From Molossus alvarezi (lineage: Eukaryota > Chordata > Mammalia > Chiroptera > Molossidae): a stretch of DNA of 64,000 bases. Each line of letters starts with the position of its first letter. The stretch's first letter is position 1. The position numbers were made by a program, and so were the translations under genes. The notes beneath the pieces were generated by a model. That model was not told the DNA's origin and did not search any database. It saw nothing but the letters and a program-made list of their open reading frames with translations. Location of the stretch: contig CM073886.1 in NCBI GenBank assembly GCA_037176705.1, positions 19,949,501-20,013,500 on the forward strand, in the 5' to 3' direction. This document shows, one piece after another, positions 21,566-31,645 of this stretch.

Positions 21566-22990
21566 TCCAACATGCCTGTCTTACAGATCCTTCTGGGAGA
21601 AGTGCTCAGAGCTCTCGCTGGCATTTTGCTTCACCCCCTCTTTGGTTCTGCGGAGACCCAGAGTCACCGTAGGGCCCCCAGGAATCTGTGCTGAAGTGGG
21701 TGCTGCTAATCCCCCTGAGGAGCTATGAGGGCCGAGCCCACCCCCAAGCAGCAGGAAGACGGGATTCCGCGGCTGAGCAAGAAGTCAGAAGGAAAAGTAG
21801 GAAAAGGATGGAACAGGGAAGTCAGAGAGAATATATCAGTGTTGCCATGTTTTGCAATTTTGCACAGAACTGGCCTTGGTTTTATGGGGGTCTTCTGTGG
21901 CACTTACTAGAAGGCTGGCTGGCTTAAGACTCCAGGAAATGAAAGTTACTATGTTACATCCTGCTCGAGTCCTCAAGGAAGGACCCAGTGAACAGAACTG
22001 TTGGCACTCTTCGAGAAAAAGCTCCTGCCTCTCATAATTACTACCTTCTCCTAGCTCATAAGCAAGTGTTACTGCATGATTTATATTCCCAGGTCTACTC
22101 TTCAACTCTCCCCCAGTACAGAAATCTTGTTTTTGCTTTTTCCTGAACCCTCGGTTAGAAGTCTGCCACTGACATGATGGTTAAATGCACTGTGAGTCGC
22201 TGGATTAAAAACTGCTGTAAGGCACGTCATGAGCACAAGTGTCTGAACTTAAATATAGACTGTGTAATAAATCATTATATTGTATCCACATTTAAAGTTC
22301 TTGAAGTTGACAATTGTGTTCTGGTTACTTAGCAGAAAGTCATTGTTCTTCGAAGTTACATACTGAAGTATTTGGTAATAAAGAACAGGGAAGCTGAGGC
22401 TCATTTTCAATTAATGCAGAAAAATATATGTATATAGACACATGCATGCATGTACATATGCACATGTGTGTACATGCACACACACAGCCTAGAGAGTGAG
22501 AGTGAAATAATGCTGAAGTGTGGAAATATTAACGAGGGTGAGTGTCAGTGACGGCTACCTAGATTGTCCCTGCATCCTTGCAACAGGGAAGAGGGGAGTC
22601 CCAAAGAAAAATTGAGGTCCCATATTCAGAGTAAGAGGAGGAGGATGCTGATAGGCAAAGTAGCAGGTGTCCCGTGCTCTCCCTTTCATTATAAAACAAA
22701 ATCTAAAAAAATCGGAAGCATTATCTTCAGTGTTTGTCTTTCACCAGCATTCAACTTAGAGCACCTGGTGAGCTCGACGCAACCTTTGCTCGTGAGACTC
22801 ACTCTGTAAAGCCATTCCAACTTTTCTTTCTTGTTTGGATGAAAGACAGTGAACGCATTGGCTGATCTTAACTCACACGTCAATTAATGTAATTGACTCA
22901 AGTGTTGTGCTTGCCTAAAATGCTACTATTTGGATTGTTTTAAAAGACATCAATTTGTCACACACACACACACAAAAAAAAATACCATAT
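21566..22990. other. Unique intergenic sequence
   Basis: No gene recognised. It contains a stretch of alternating purine/pyrimidine words at 22420-22490 ('catgcatgcatgtacatatg', 'cacatgtgtgtacatgcaca'). A short (CA)n plus A-run lies at 22961-22981. Confidence 0.5.
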
Positions 22991-22994
22991 GGTA

Positions 22995-23290
22995 GCTTTA
23001 TTTTTTTCCTCCAGTTCTTTTAGTGCCTGTTTTGTTAAATGCTTAGCAACCAAAGGTTGCCTTGGGTAAGAGCTTCTTTGCCAAGATAAAAATAATCTAA
23101 AATTTAGATGTGTCTGCAGTGATCATGGCAGTGTAAATTAATTAGCCACGCCGAGCCTGAATCAGCATCTCTAAATTGATCTTGCTTCTATGCTGCTCTG
23201 TTTTCTAAAATGTGTTCACCCTTGAAAGTAGCCATTCTGATTATGACTCTCTCTTCTCAATCAGAAAACACAGTTGACAAGAAAGTCTTT
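22995..23290. other. Candidate conserved non-coding block
   Basis: Repeat-free and word-rich: 'aatgcttagcaaccaaaggt', 'ttgccttgggtaagagcttc', 'gtgtaaattaattagccacg', 'ccgagcctgaatcagcatct' and 'ctaaattgatcttgcttcta'. The TTAATTAG and RATTAG-type words fit homeodomain sites. No coding signal. Conservation inferred. Confidence 0.4.
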
Positions 23291-23471
23291 TTAATTTTTT
23301 TTTCTTTTGTAGGGTTAAAGCTAAAAATCCACTAATAAATACTAAAATTTGAATTTTTTTTTGCCACTGGCCAAACTAAAGGCTACCTGCTGCTGCTGAG
23401 GATATGAAAGTAAGAGACTATCCCTATCTGTGGGGAAGGTGACATTTTGCTTGAGGTATTAAAATACGAAT

Positions 23472-24046
23472 ACCATCCCTGGCTGGTGTTGCTCAGTGGT
23501 TAGAGCATTGGCCCACACACCAAAGGGTCCGTAGGTTCGATTCCAGGTCAAGGGCAGGTACCTGGGTTGCAGGTTCAATCCCCAGCCATGGTCAAGGTAC
23601 ATGCAGGAGGCAAGCAGTTGTGTCTCTCTTGCATCGTTGTTTCTCTCTCTCTTTCTCTCCCTCCCTCCCTCCCTTCCACTGTCTCTAAAAATCAATGAAA
23701 AGCCCTGGCCAGCTTGGCTCAACGGTTAGAGTGTTGGCCTGCAGTCCAGAGAGACCTGGGTTCAGTTCCCGCTAAGGGTGTGTATCTTGGTTGCAGTTTG
23801 TCCCCGGCCCTGGTTGGGTCATGTGGGTGGCAACCACTCGATGTGTTCCTTTCACGTCGATGTTTCTCTCTCTCTCTCTCTCTCTGTCCCTCTCTCTCTC
23901 TCTCTGTTCCTCTCTCTCTCTCTCTCTTTCTCTCTCTCCCTCCCACTCTATCTGAACAAAATACCGAAAAAATATCCTAAAATTGTCCTCAGGTGAGAAT
24001 GAAAAAAAAAAATTAATGAAAAAAATATCCTTAGGTGAGGATTAAC
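23472..24046 (+). mobile_element. Ves SINE (outer copy, split by another Ves)
   Basis: The 5' part covers 23472-23701 and the 3' tail resumes at 24011-24046 ('atatccttaggtgaggatta'). The 5' part has good A-box and B-box regions: 'gctcagtggttagagca' and 'gtaggttcgattccaggtca'. The tail was interrupted by insertion of the second Ves (23702-24010). This outer copy is therefore the older of the two. Confidence 0.9.
23702..24010 (+). mobile_element. Ves SINE (inner, nested in the tail of another Ves)
   Basis: Complete copy of the 'gtttgtccccggccctggtt' subgroup. Head 'gccctggccagcttggctca', long (TC)n with several 'tctctgt' breaks, then 'cactctatctgaacaaaata', 'aatatcctaaaattgtcctc' and 'aggtgagaatg' plus poly-A. 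The target duplication is 'aatcaatgaaaa' (23690-23701) against 'aattaatgaaaa' (24011-24022), one mismatch. Confidence 0.92.
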
Positions 24047-24336
24047 AAAAAAAATATATATATATTTGTATACTGAAAGCTGAATGCTGCACTATCAACC
24101 ACAAGCAATGCCACGAGGCAGGACGGTTTCCACTGCCAAGGAAGAGCCCTCGCAGAATCAGGCAGAACGGGCAGTCTCTGTCGGGGGAAGCGAATAGTCT
24201 GAGGAGACTTGGAGAGAGGGAAGTGGGAATGACGATGGTGTAGGCGTCCTGCAGGTCCAGATTCCGTGCTAAATCGTCACTGTTTTTTATTTGTTTGTTT
24301 TTTAAGTTTCAATAGGGTACTGTTTATATAATTTAA

Positions 24337-24715
24337 AGAAAGAAAGATCTCTTATCCTTTGAGACGACATGGAGGGACCTGGAGAGTATTATCTTAAGGG
24401 AAACAAGCCAATCAAAGCAAGACAAATATCTCATGATCTCACTTATTTGTGGAATATAATGAACAAAACAAGCTGATGAACAAGAGAGACCCAGAGACAT
24501 AGAACTAGGGTACAGACTGACAAACCCAGAAAAGGGGGTCCAGGGGGAGGGAAGAGACAAACCACAGAACTTATCTGCATGTACGCATAACCAATGGACA
24601 AGGACAACAATGCTGGGGACAGGGCAGGGGAGGCAGGGATGGGGAGGAGGGTGTCAAAGGGGGGAAAAGGAGAAACATCTGTAACAAAAATAAATTAATA
24701 AAAAAATTAAAAATT
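24337..24715 (+). mobile_element. LINE-1 3' end, 5'-truncated
   Basis: Starts within the last codons of ORF2 ('atctcttatcctttgagacg', 'acatggagggacctggagag') and runs through a G-rich 3' UTR to an A-rich end. The UTR shares 'acagactgaca', 'cagaacttat', 'gcatgtacgcataaccaatg' and 'gacaaggacaacaatg' with the LINE-1 at 59514-60185 and, more weakly, with 56262-56518. It has a G-quadruplex-type tract at 24615-24651. Confidence 0.88.
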
Positions 24716-24734
24716 TATTAAAAAATTCTTATTT

Positions 24735-25303
24735 TAAATGTCCAGTGATTTTTTTAGTAAAATTACAGAATCATGCAACCATCACCACAATGCAATTTTA
24801 TAACATTTCCACTGCCCTAGAAAACTTTCTGTGGCTCATTTTCAGTTCATCATTATTCCCACCCCCAGTTGCAGGCAATAGTAATCAATTTTCTGTCTGT
24901 AATTTCCCTTTTCTTGCCTTCTGGGTAAACGGAATCACACAATATGAAGTGTTTTGTATCTAGCCTCTTTTCACTTACTGCTTTTGAGGTTCATCTATGC
25001 TAGGCTGTGGATCCATATTCTAAATTATGATATGGATAGACCACAGTGAATGTATCAAGTCATCAGCTGATGGACACTTGGGTGGTTTCCACTTTCTTGC
25101 TATTATGAATAATGCTGCTATGAACATTCATGTATCACCTATGAGTTTTTGTATGGTTATATGCTCTAATTTCTTCTGGGTGGATACTTAGGAGTAGAAT
25201 AGCTAGGGAATATGGTAAACTCAGGTTTACCTGTCAAAGAAACTGCCTGCTTCCAAAGTGGCTGCTTCATTTTCCATCCCCACCAGCAGTGTCTGAGGGA
25301 GAG
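24735..25303 (-). mobile_element. Old L1M LINE fragment
   Basis: Reverse complement of a typical old mammalian LINE-1: 'atcatgcaaccatcaccaca', 'ggaatcacacaatatgaagt', 'tgatggacacttgggtggtt', 'attatgaataatgctgctat' followed by 'gaacattcatgtatcacc', and 'ccccaccagcagtgtctgag'. Frames are broken throughout. A Ves SINE abuts it at 25304. Confidence 0.85.
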
Positions 25304-25315
25304 TTTACCTATCTT

Positions 25316-25520
25316 TTTATTGATTTTAGAGACAGAGGAAAGGAGAGGAAGAGAGAGATAAAAACATCAATGAGAGAGAACATTGATTGGCCTCCTCCTG
25401 CATGCCCCCCACTGGCGACCCAGCCCACAACCTGGGTATGTGCCCTGACCAGGAATCAAACCAGCAACCTCTTGATGCATGGGGCAATGCTCAACCATTG
25501 AGTCACACCAGTCGGGTGAA
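25316..25520 (-). mobile_element. Ves SINE with perfect 12-base TSD
   Basis: Reverse-complement Ves: 'tttattgattttagagacag', 'aaacatcaatgagagagaac', 'agcccacaacctgggtatgt' and 'tcaaccattgagtcacacca'. The TSD 'tttacctatctt' is perfect at 25304-25315 and 25521-25532. It lies at the right end of the L1M fragment. Confidence 0.95.
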
Positions 25521-25554
25521 TTTACCTATCTTATTTCACTTAATGATTATGTGA

Positions 25555-25675
25555 GCTCAGTCAGGGTGGTGGATTAGAAAAGGAAAAGGAAGTGAATTGC
25601 ATTGCCCAAGGTTATACATCCCATAATTGCCGAGGCTGAGTTTTAACTCAGACCTGACTCCATTCCCAAGCATTT
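25555..25675 (-). mobile_element. MIR SINE fragment
   Basis: Diverged reverse complement MIR: 'gaaaaggaagtgaattgcat', 'tgcccaaggttatacatccc' and 'gaggctgagttttaactcag' followed by 'acctgactcca'. Confidence 0.65.
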
Positions 25676-26029
25676 TCTCTCTCTCATGCTGTGGCACTAG
25701 GATTTTGAGGCACGCTTGTAAGGAGGGTGTTAGAATCTCAGTTCAAAGAGAAACCAGGATTGTTTGATGATGTCTGCCAAGGATGCAGTTGAGGGGGTCT
25801 GAGGCAACTGTGCTGCCTTTGCCCATCACCAGAGGAGCACGTGACCCCACTGTCCCTGGTTCTGCGATTCCTCACTTGACTCTGCACCATCAATGTTGAG
25901 GTGAGAGAGACGATTATTTGAGCATAACTGTCTTCTCAGCTCCTGTACCACAGGAAACATTCCCTGAGTAGGACACTCTATGCATTAGATTACAATTTGC
26001 TATTTGTTGATGAAAGAAAGTCCAAATAT
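25676..26029. other. Unique intergenic sequence
   Basis: No gene or repeat recognised. Confidence 0.5.
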
Positions 26030-26650
26030 AAAGAAAGGTTTCAAAAGTTTATTTTGAGTCTTCATTTGGGGGCTAGTCCTGGAAGCAAAATTTCAAATGA
26101 TTGAGAGAATGGCCCAGTGAGTAGTAGTTTTGTAGTTTATTTTACGCATTAGAATTAAAGGAGAAGATGTACGGAGGGTTATGTGAAATCCATTGGCGGA
26201 AGGTTAAGGAGGAGGGAGAAAGTAACATTGGACCATATCGAGGATTGGATTAAAAAAATAATATGAAGAGATACGTGTTTCTTTTTACAATAGTGGGTGC
26301 AGGATAGTTAACATTTAACACAGTTTACGGAAGCATGCAGGTCAAAGATGACAATGAGGAATTTGGGGGCTGTCTTCCCCACCCTGCACTGGGATGTTTA
26401 TCTTTGCCGGTCTGGAAAAGAGATCATTTTAAATATGTTATTCTAGGTGCATGTAAGCAATGGACAAGTTTGTTCCAGGTAGAGATTAATCCATCCTGTA
26501 GGCTTTAGTACGGGACTTCCCACCATAACCCGCTCAGTTAGCAATTTTGTTTTCTGATGAAAACATCCCATGTGGTTACTTTCAGTTATTGAGCTTGTCA
26601 GGCTTGCCAAGGGAGCCCCTTGTTTTGTTCACGTTTAGTTCCGATCTGAG
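26030..26650. mobile_element. Unclassified interspersed-repeat-like block
   Basis: It reads like an LTR or other retroelement remnant in reverse: 'aaaagtttattttgagtctt' at its left edge (T-rich start with a reversed AATAAA-like word), then 'tttatttTACGCATTAGAA', 'gtgggtgcaggatagttaac', 'ctgcactgggatgtttatct' and 'gttattgagcttgtcaggct'. I cannot name a family, so the assignment is provisional. Confidence 0.3.
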
Positions 26651-26654
26651 GACA

Positions 26655-26765
26655 AATGGTAGATAGATTCTCCATTCTGCTCGGTACCCCTACCCAATAG
26701 CAGCGTCTGGCTTAGGGAAGGTGTTCAGTGAATGTTGCTTGGTTGAAAGATTGCAAGAATAAATG
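26655..26765 (+). mobile_element. L2/MIR-type 3' tail
   Basis: 'agcagcgtctggcttaggga' and 'ggtgttcagtgaatgttgct' correspond to the 'cctggcacatagtaggtgctcaat' ending of L2/MIR. Short and diverged. Confidence 0.4.
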
Positions 26766-27391
26766 CGAGCATAAAATTAGATGTCTCCTTCCCATTTTAA
26801 ATATGATAAAACAAAGAGGTGGAGACTTTGAATAATGTACCACATCGGCAGAGCCAAAGAAAGATGGAGTGGAGCCTTGAGTCCCTAAATTTCTTCATCA
26901 TTGGGCTCCCTCTCACTTCTTGAGTGAAATCGGCCTCTGTCTGTGACTGTTAAATGATTGATGTGGTCCGTTAGATTCTGCTGATGCTGGGCTGGGCTGA
27001 GAGGAAGGTGCCCAAGATGCATGGTCCCTCTTGGACGATAATGAAAAGCCTGTGGTTTGCATGGTGTGCAGAGAGGAAAATGCTCCATACAGGCTTTTTT
27101 CCAGCAATATTTAAACAGAAAATTAAAATATAATATTTTAACCCAGTGCAGTTTGGCGGCCTGTGAATATTGTATAATTGCATAAGCAACCAAGAAGGAT
27201 GCAGTACCATTGAATTCGTACAGCAGTATGACTGCCCACACTCCCCCTTTCTCATCTTTTTCTCTTTCTTTCTCTCTCTCTATCAGCAAAAACAAACAAA
27301 CAGAAAAAGAAGGTTAATACTAGTCACTATTAAATGACGGGACAGTGTCTACCTTCTTTTCTTCTCCTGTAATTTTCAAACTTTTCATAAA
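26766..27391. other. Mostly unique sequence
   Basis: A possible MIR remnant (minus) at 26790-26880 ('cattttaaatatgataaaac', 'ggcagagccaaag'). Otherwise no repeat recognised. The 136-codon minus frame at 26885-27295 ends in simple CT sequence and carries no known domain. Confidence 0.4.
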
Positions 27392-27403
27392 AAATAAACA
27401 TTA

Positions 27404-27709
27404 CCCCCCTCCCTGGCTGGTTTGACTCAGTGGATGAGCAACGGCCCGCAGACCAAAAGGTTGTGGGTTTGATTCCCGGTCAAGGACATGTACCTGTGTT
27501 GCAGATTTAATCTCAAACCCTGGTTGGGGTTGTATGGGAGATAACCAGTTGATGTGTGTCTCTAACATAGATGTTTCTCTCTCTCTCTCTCTCTCTCAAT
27601 CTCTCTCTGTCTCTTTCTCTCTCTCTCTCTCCCCCTCCCCCCTTCCTCTCTATCTAAAAAAAAAAAAAAAAAATACTCTCAGGTGAGGATTAACCAAAAA
27701 GAAATAACT
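27404..27709 (+). mobile_element. Ves SINE with 12-base TSD
   Basis: Head 'ccctggctggtttgactcag', B-box region 'gggtttgattcccggtcaag', long (TC)n at about 27572-27650, a run of 18 A's near 27656-27673, then 'ctctcaggtgaggattaacc'. The TSD 'aaataaacatta' is at 27392-27403 and 27710-27721. Confidence 0.93.
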
Positions 27710-27721
27710 AAATAAACATTA

Positions 27722-28679
27722 ACTATGACAATGATAAATATTCTTTGTAAAGCTTTGATAATCCCTGAAGCAGCAAGTGGTTGGACATGAGGACTATTTT
27801 TGATCATGGCTATGAAAGCATTAGCCTGATTCTCTAGCCCTTTCGAGTTCGGTGGTTGAGATCTTCACCAGCAGAGGTGAGGGTGGAAGAAAGTGTCACA
27901 GGAAGTGTGGCCTGTGCAGGGGCTGGTGGCAGGACACAGCATGGTGAACGCCGGGATTCAAAGGCAGGATGTTAAGATTTTAGGATACAGATCATGTTGG
28001 GCCAGGTGGAGGTGAAGGGCAGGTGTGCACCAAGTCTCATAGATCTCAGGGGGATATTGTGTAACTTTTTACTTCAGTGTTATATCAAATTTATGGATGA
28101 AAGTACAAGTATGCCTTTAACCTGATTGAGTACATGTGGCAGGAAAATATCCTTTACAAATCATTTACATTATGTCCTATTTGCTTTATCTCTCTGTGTG
28201 CGTATCCATCTGTGTATATGTATTTACCCATATGTGTATATGTCTGTGTGTACACACACACATGTATAATGTACATATACATATATATGATTATATGATG
28301 TATTTTTGTGTTTATATATTTTGCCTAAATCATTTGAGGTACATTGGATTGTCACACCACTTTACTCTTAGACTCTTCACTGTTTATTTCCTAAAAGCAA
28401 AGATAGTCTTTTACATAAACACAGCACAGGGATCAGAAGTAGGAAATGAATTCTGATGCAGTGCTGTTCTCTAATCCAAATATCATCCATTATACCTTCG
28501 TCTTCCTCAGTGTGAAATCCAGGATCATGCTGCAGAATACTGGTGGATTGTTTCATCACATACCCCTCAATTTCCTTCGGCTTGATAATTTTTCATAAAT
28601 AAATTGAGGTCATATTATTTTTGTTGGTGGCGTGATGGGTTTTATGGAATGAATACCACAGAAGTGATGCTGGGCCCTG
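27722..28679. other. Unique sequence with a TG/TA-rich patch
   Basis: No gene recognised. At about 28185-28300 there is alternating purine/pyrimidine sequence ('tgtgtatatgtatttaccca', 'gtgtacacacacacatgtat'). The 106-codon frame crossing it is low-complexity. Confidence 0.5.
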
Positions 28680-29100
28680 GTCGGTGTAATATGCCAGAAG
28701 GCAGGTGGCGGTTCACCCTGATACTGGTGACACTGACTCCAACCATTAGGCTAAGGCTGCCAGGGTACCTCAGTTTGTAGTTACTGTTTTTTACCCTTTT
28801 AATTAATAAGTGATGTGTGGGGAAATTCCTTGAGACTATGTAAATATCCTGTTCTCCCTCAATCTTTTACCCACTAATTTTAGCATCCATTAGTGATTTT
28901 CTAAGTTTGCTATTCTTTCAATATTTATTATTTGTCAATTTAAGTTAAGGAAGAGCTTCCCCATCTCCCTATTAGTTAATGTATAGATATCATTATGGAC
29001 TCATAGATTTTTATTTTATTTAATGAGATACAAACCATTTCTATCATAATTTATTTTAATGCTCCAATTATCCCAGAGTTGGCCAGTTGGGGGAAGTTTC
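28680..29100 (-). mobile_element. Old L1M-type LINE fragment
   Basis: T-rich old LINE-1-like words in order: 'aattaataagtgatgtgtgg', 'cttgagactatgtaaatatc', 'cacccactaattttagcatc'-like 'acccactaattttagcatcc', 'gttaaggaagagcttcccca' and 'atggactcatagatttttat' followed by 'aattatcccagagttggcca'. I recognise this series from old L1M non-coding regions. Orientation is inferred from T-richness. Confidence 0.5.
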
Positions 29101-29319
29101 AAGGGTTTCAATCTTTATCCCATGGGCAATGGGAAACATATTTGTTAGGCTTTAGGCAGTTGGGTGAAATGATCAGATTTGCTTTTTGACAAATTACTCG
29201 AGCTGAGGCATGGAGGATGGATAGGAGGAGATTATTTTATGAAAGGATAATGGGGCAAGAGCTATAAAGAATATTGGAGAATCATACTTCAGATTCTCTA
29301 GCTCTTTATCCATCATCCA

Positions 29320-29770
29320 ATTCATGTGTGTGTCTCTATTTTTGTTTTGTGTGTACACACGTGGGTCTGTGTGTGTATATGTGTGTTCTTGTGTGTACAC
29401 ATCAGTCTCTGTGTGTGTATACATGTGTGGGTCTGTGTGTTTGTGTTCACGTGTGGGTCTGTGTGTACAGGTGTGAGTCTATGTGTGTGTATACATGTGG
29501 GTCTGTGTGTTTGTGTTCACATGTGTACATGTGTGAGTCTATGTGTGTGTATACATGCAAGTCTCTATGTATGTGGACATGTGTGGGTCTGTGTGTATGT
29601 GTGTTCATGTGTGGGTCTCTGTGTGTATGTGTACACATGTGGGTCTCTGTGTGTGTACATGTACACATGTGGGTCTGTGTGTGTATCTGTGTACTTGTGT
29701 GTGTCTCTGTGTGTGTGTGTGCACACACGTGTGGGTGTGGGTGTGTTTCTCTGTGTGAGTCTTCATGTCT
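29320..29770. repeat. TG-rich minisatellite with GTGGGTCT core
   Basis: About 13-14 units of roughly 24-34 bases with the pattern GTGTGGGTCTGTGTGT, then rTgTG, then TnCAC or ACAT. Sub-blocks recur: 'gtgggtctgtgtgtttgtgt' occurs at about 29436 and 29499, and 'gtgtgagtctatgtgtgtgt' at about 29470 and 29531. It is open in several frames on both strands (up to 170 codons), an artefact of the missing stop words, with translations rich in Cys/Val or Thr/His. Confidence 0.9.
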
Positions 29771-31319
29771 CTTTTATCTTTAACAGTGTATACTTGTTCC
29801 CCAGCAATTGTACCTTGATACCTTTGGAAATTTTCTGAAATATGTTTCCTTTTACTATGGTAATAAGCCTTCAAGAACATAATTGAATTCAGATATTAAA
29901 TACTGTAAGCACTATCATTTAGCTTCTGATGAAAATGTGCATTATTGTGTTTGAAACGACAAAAAAAAAAAAAATAGCAGTGACACCCAACAACCTCTTT
30001 TCTCTGCCTCCCATAAAGTCTTGGTGTGGAATAACTCAATCTCTTTTGGGCCGCATTCTCTGGGATGTGGGAAATAGACCTAAGGCCATTATGCAGAGAT
30101 AAACTGTAGTTTCTAATTCTGCAGCCCTGTGGGAATCTGCTCCATTGTAGGTTTTACCACTTTCTATTTGCCAAGTGTTTCTAGCAGGGACAGCACAACT
30201 CTCACCATGGCAGGAGACTGGACAGGGACTGGAAATGAGATGTGGAGTGATCCATTCACTCACCCATCCAGTCAAACAATACTTATCCATCACAGATGCT
30301 GGACACTCATCTCCATGTTGGGAACGCAACACCAGGTAAGAATGATGGGGTCTTACTTTGCAGAGGCTGCTGCTGACACTGCCTCTGTTCTTGGTAGGAG
30401 TTTTCATTTTGATACAACTGTTTAACTTCCCTGACCCTTAGTTCCTGATCTGTGCAGCTCAGTTAAGCCAATAGCGTGATTTTGAACAAAAGCAGAGCAT
30501 AGTACAAGCTCCCTCTTAAGCAAGGTGGGTCAAGTTGGCCCACATTTTCTTATCTCTTCCCCAAGTGGCACTATGATTACTTTGTCGTGAGGTTCTCCTC
30601 ACTTCTCCTCTTGGTTGATGCATGAGTTCTGTACTATGCTGGCAGTACACTGGGCCTGGTAGATATATGCTCTAAGGTAGGTAGGGAATCCTGAATTTTT
30701 TTAGTGTTTTATGCACAGAATGTTGGTCATCAGATGCTAGAAGCTTTCCTAAAAAGGAAGGTAGAAGATGTTAGAGGGAGAGGAGAGGCATTTCTGAAGC
30801 AAGCTGTTTTATCCTCTTTGTCTTGATATTTCTATCCTGCATCTTTTTCACAGGCTGTGGGTGTTTATGCATAGCACTGGGAGAGAAGGGGAGTTGGGAG
30901 AAATTGTGGAAGTTCTGATGAGTGGCAAGCCTTCTTGGGACCTCTATCAGTCTTATTTGAAAAAATATACTCAGAATCAGACTTGAAGAGTTGGCCTAAC
31001 TATCCCTTTTGTAGTTTTCCTGGAATGAAAATAGTAAAATATCCCACATAAATCTCAGGGATCCCTTGCAGCTAGATGTGTCCTGTGACTACCGTCCAGT
31101 CAAAAGTGGAAGTATCCTGAGGCTCTTCTGGAAAGTTTCCTTAAAGAAGAGGGGCATGTCCATTCTCTGCCTTTCCTTCTTCTTGTTGGCTGGGACCTGA
31201 TTGTGATGGCAGGAGCTGAGGAAGCTCTCTGCAACCATGAGGTCTATATGCCAGGGATGATGGAACAATAATGTAGAAAGAATCTGTCCTAAAAAACCAT
31301 ACACCTGCTATTCCAGTCC
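29771..31319. other. Mostly unique sequence
   Basis: A 14-base A-run lies near 29961-29974. A weak L2-like word group (minus) occurs at 30245-30345 ('attcactcacccatccagtc', 'acaatacttatccatcacag', 'atgctggacactcatct'). Nothing else recognised. The 123-codon minus frame at 30036-30407 has no known domain. Confidence 0.45.
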
Positions 31320-31535
31320 TTTTTTTAAATTATTGTGGTAAAATTGGTATGTAATATTATATATATGTCAGGTGTTTGTATGCATTACATAGTGTTCACC
31401 AATGTAAACGTAGGTGCCATCCAATAGTGCACTGATCACCTTCATTTATTTCACCCTCTTGCAACCCCCTTCCCCTCTGGCAACCACCAATCTGTTCTCT
31501 GTATCTGTGACTTTGTTTTTGTTTTGGTTAGACCA
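31320..31535 (-). mobile_element. Old L1M LINE fragment
   Basis: Reverse complement of an L1M 3' region: 'attattgtggtaaaattggt', 'acatagtgttcaccaatgta', 'agtgcactgatcacc', 'ccctctggcaaccaccaatc' and 'tgttctctgtatctgtgact'. Confidence 0.75.
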
Positions 31536-31544
31536 GTCTTAACC

Positions 31545-31645
31545 TACCAACTTCTGGGCTGGATTTATACGAGACAGAAATAAACTGATTCCCTCTCTTT
31601 CTTCTTTTATTCTGTTTTGTTATATACAGCTGAACCTCTTAACAT
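31545..31645 (+). mobile_element. Possible LTR/LINE 3'-end remnant
   Basis: 'gagacagaaataaactgatt' and 'cagctgaacctcttaac' resemble the 'agacagaaataaacttctat...cagctgaacct' ending of an old retroelement. Short and uncertain. Confidence 0.3.

Noticed and set aside
23520..23560. tRNA-like A and B boxes
   Set aside because: They belong to the tRNA-derived head of a Ves SINE; no cloverleaf tRNA gene is present.
29274..29838. Open frames of 169-170 codons rich in Cys and Val on the + strand
   Set aside because: They translate a TG-rich minisatellite; overlapping frames are open on both strands and the protein is purely periodic.
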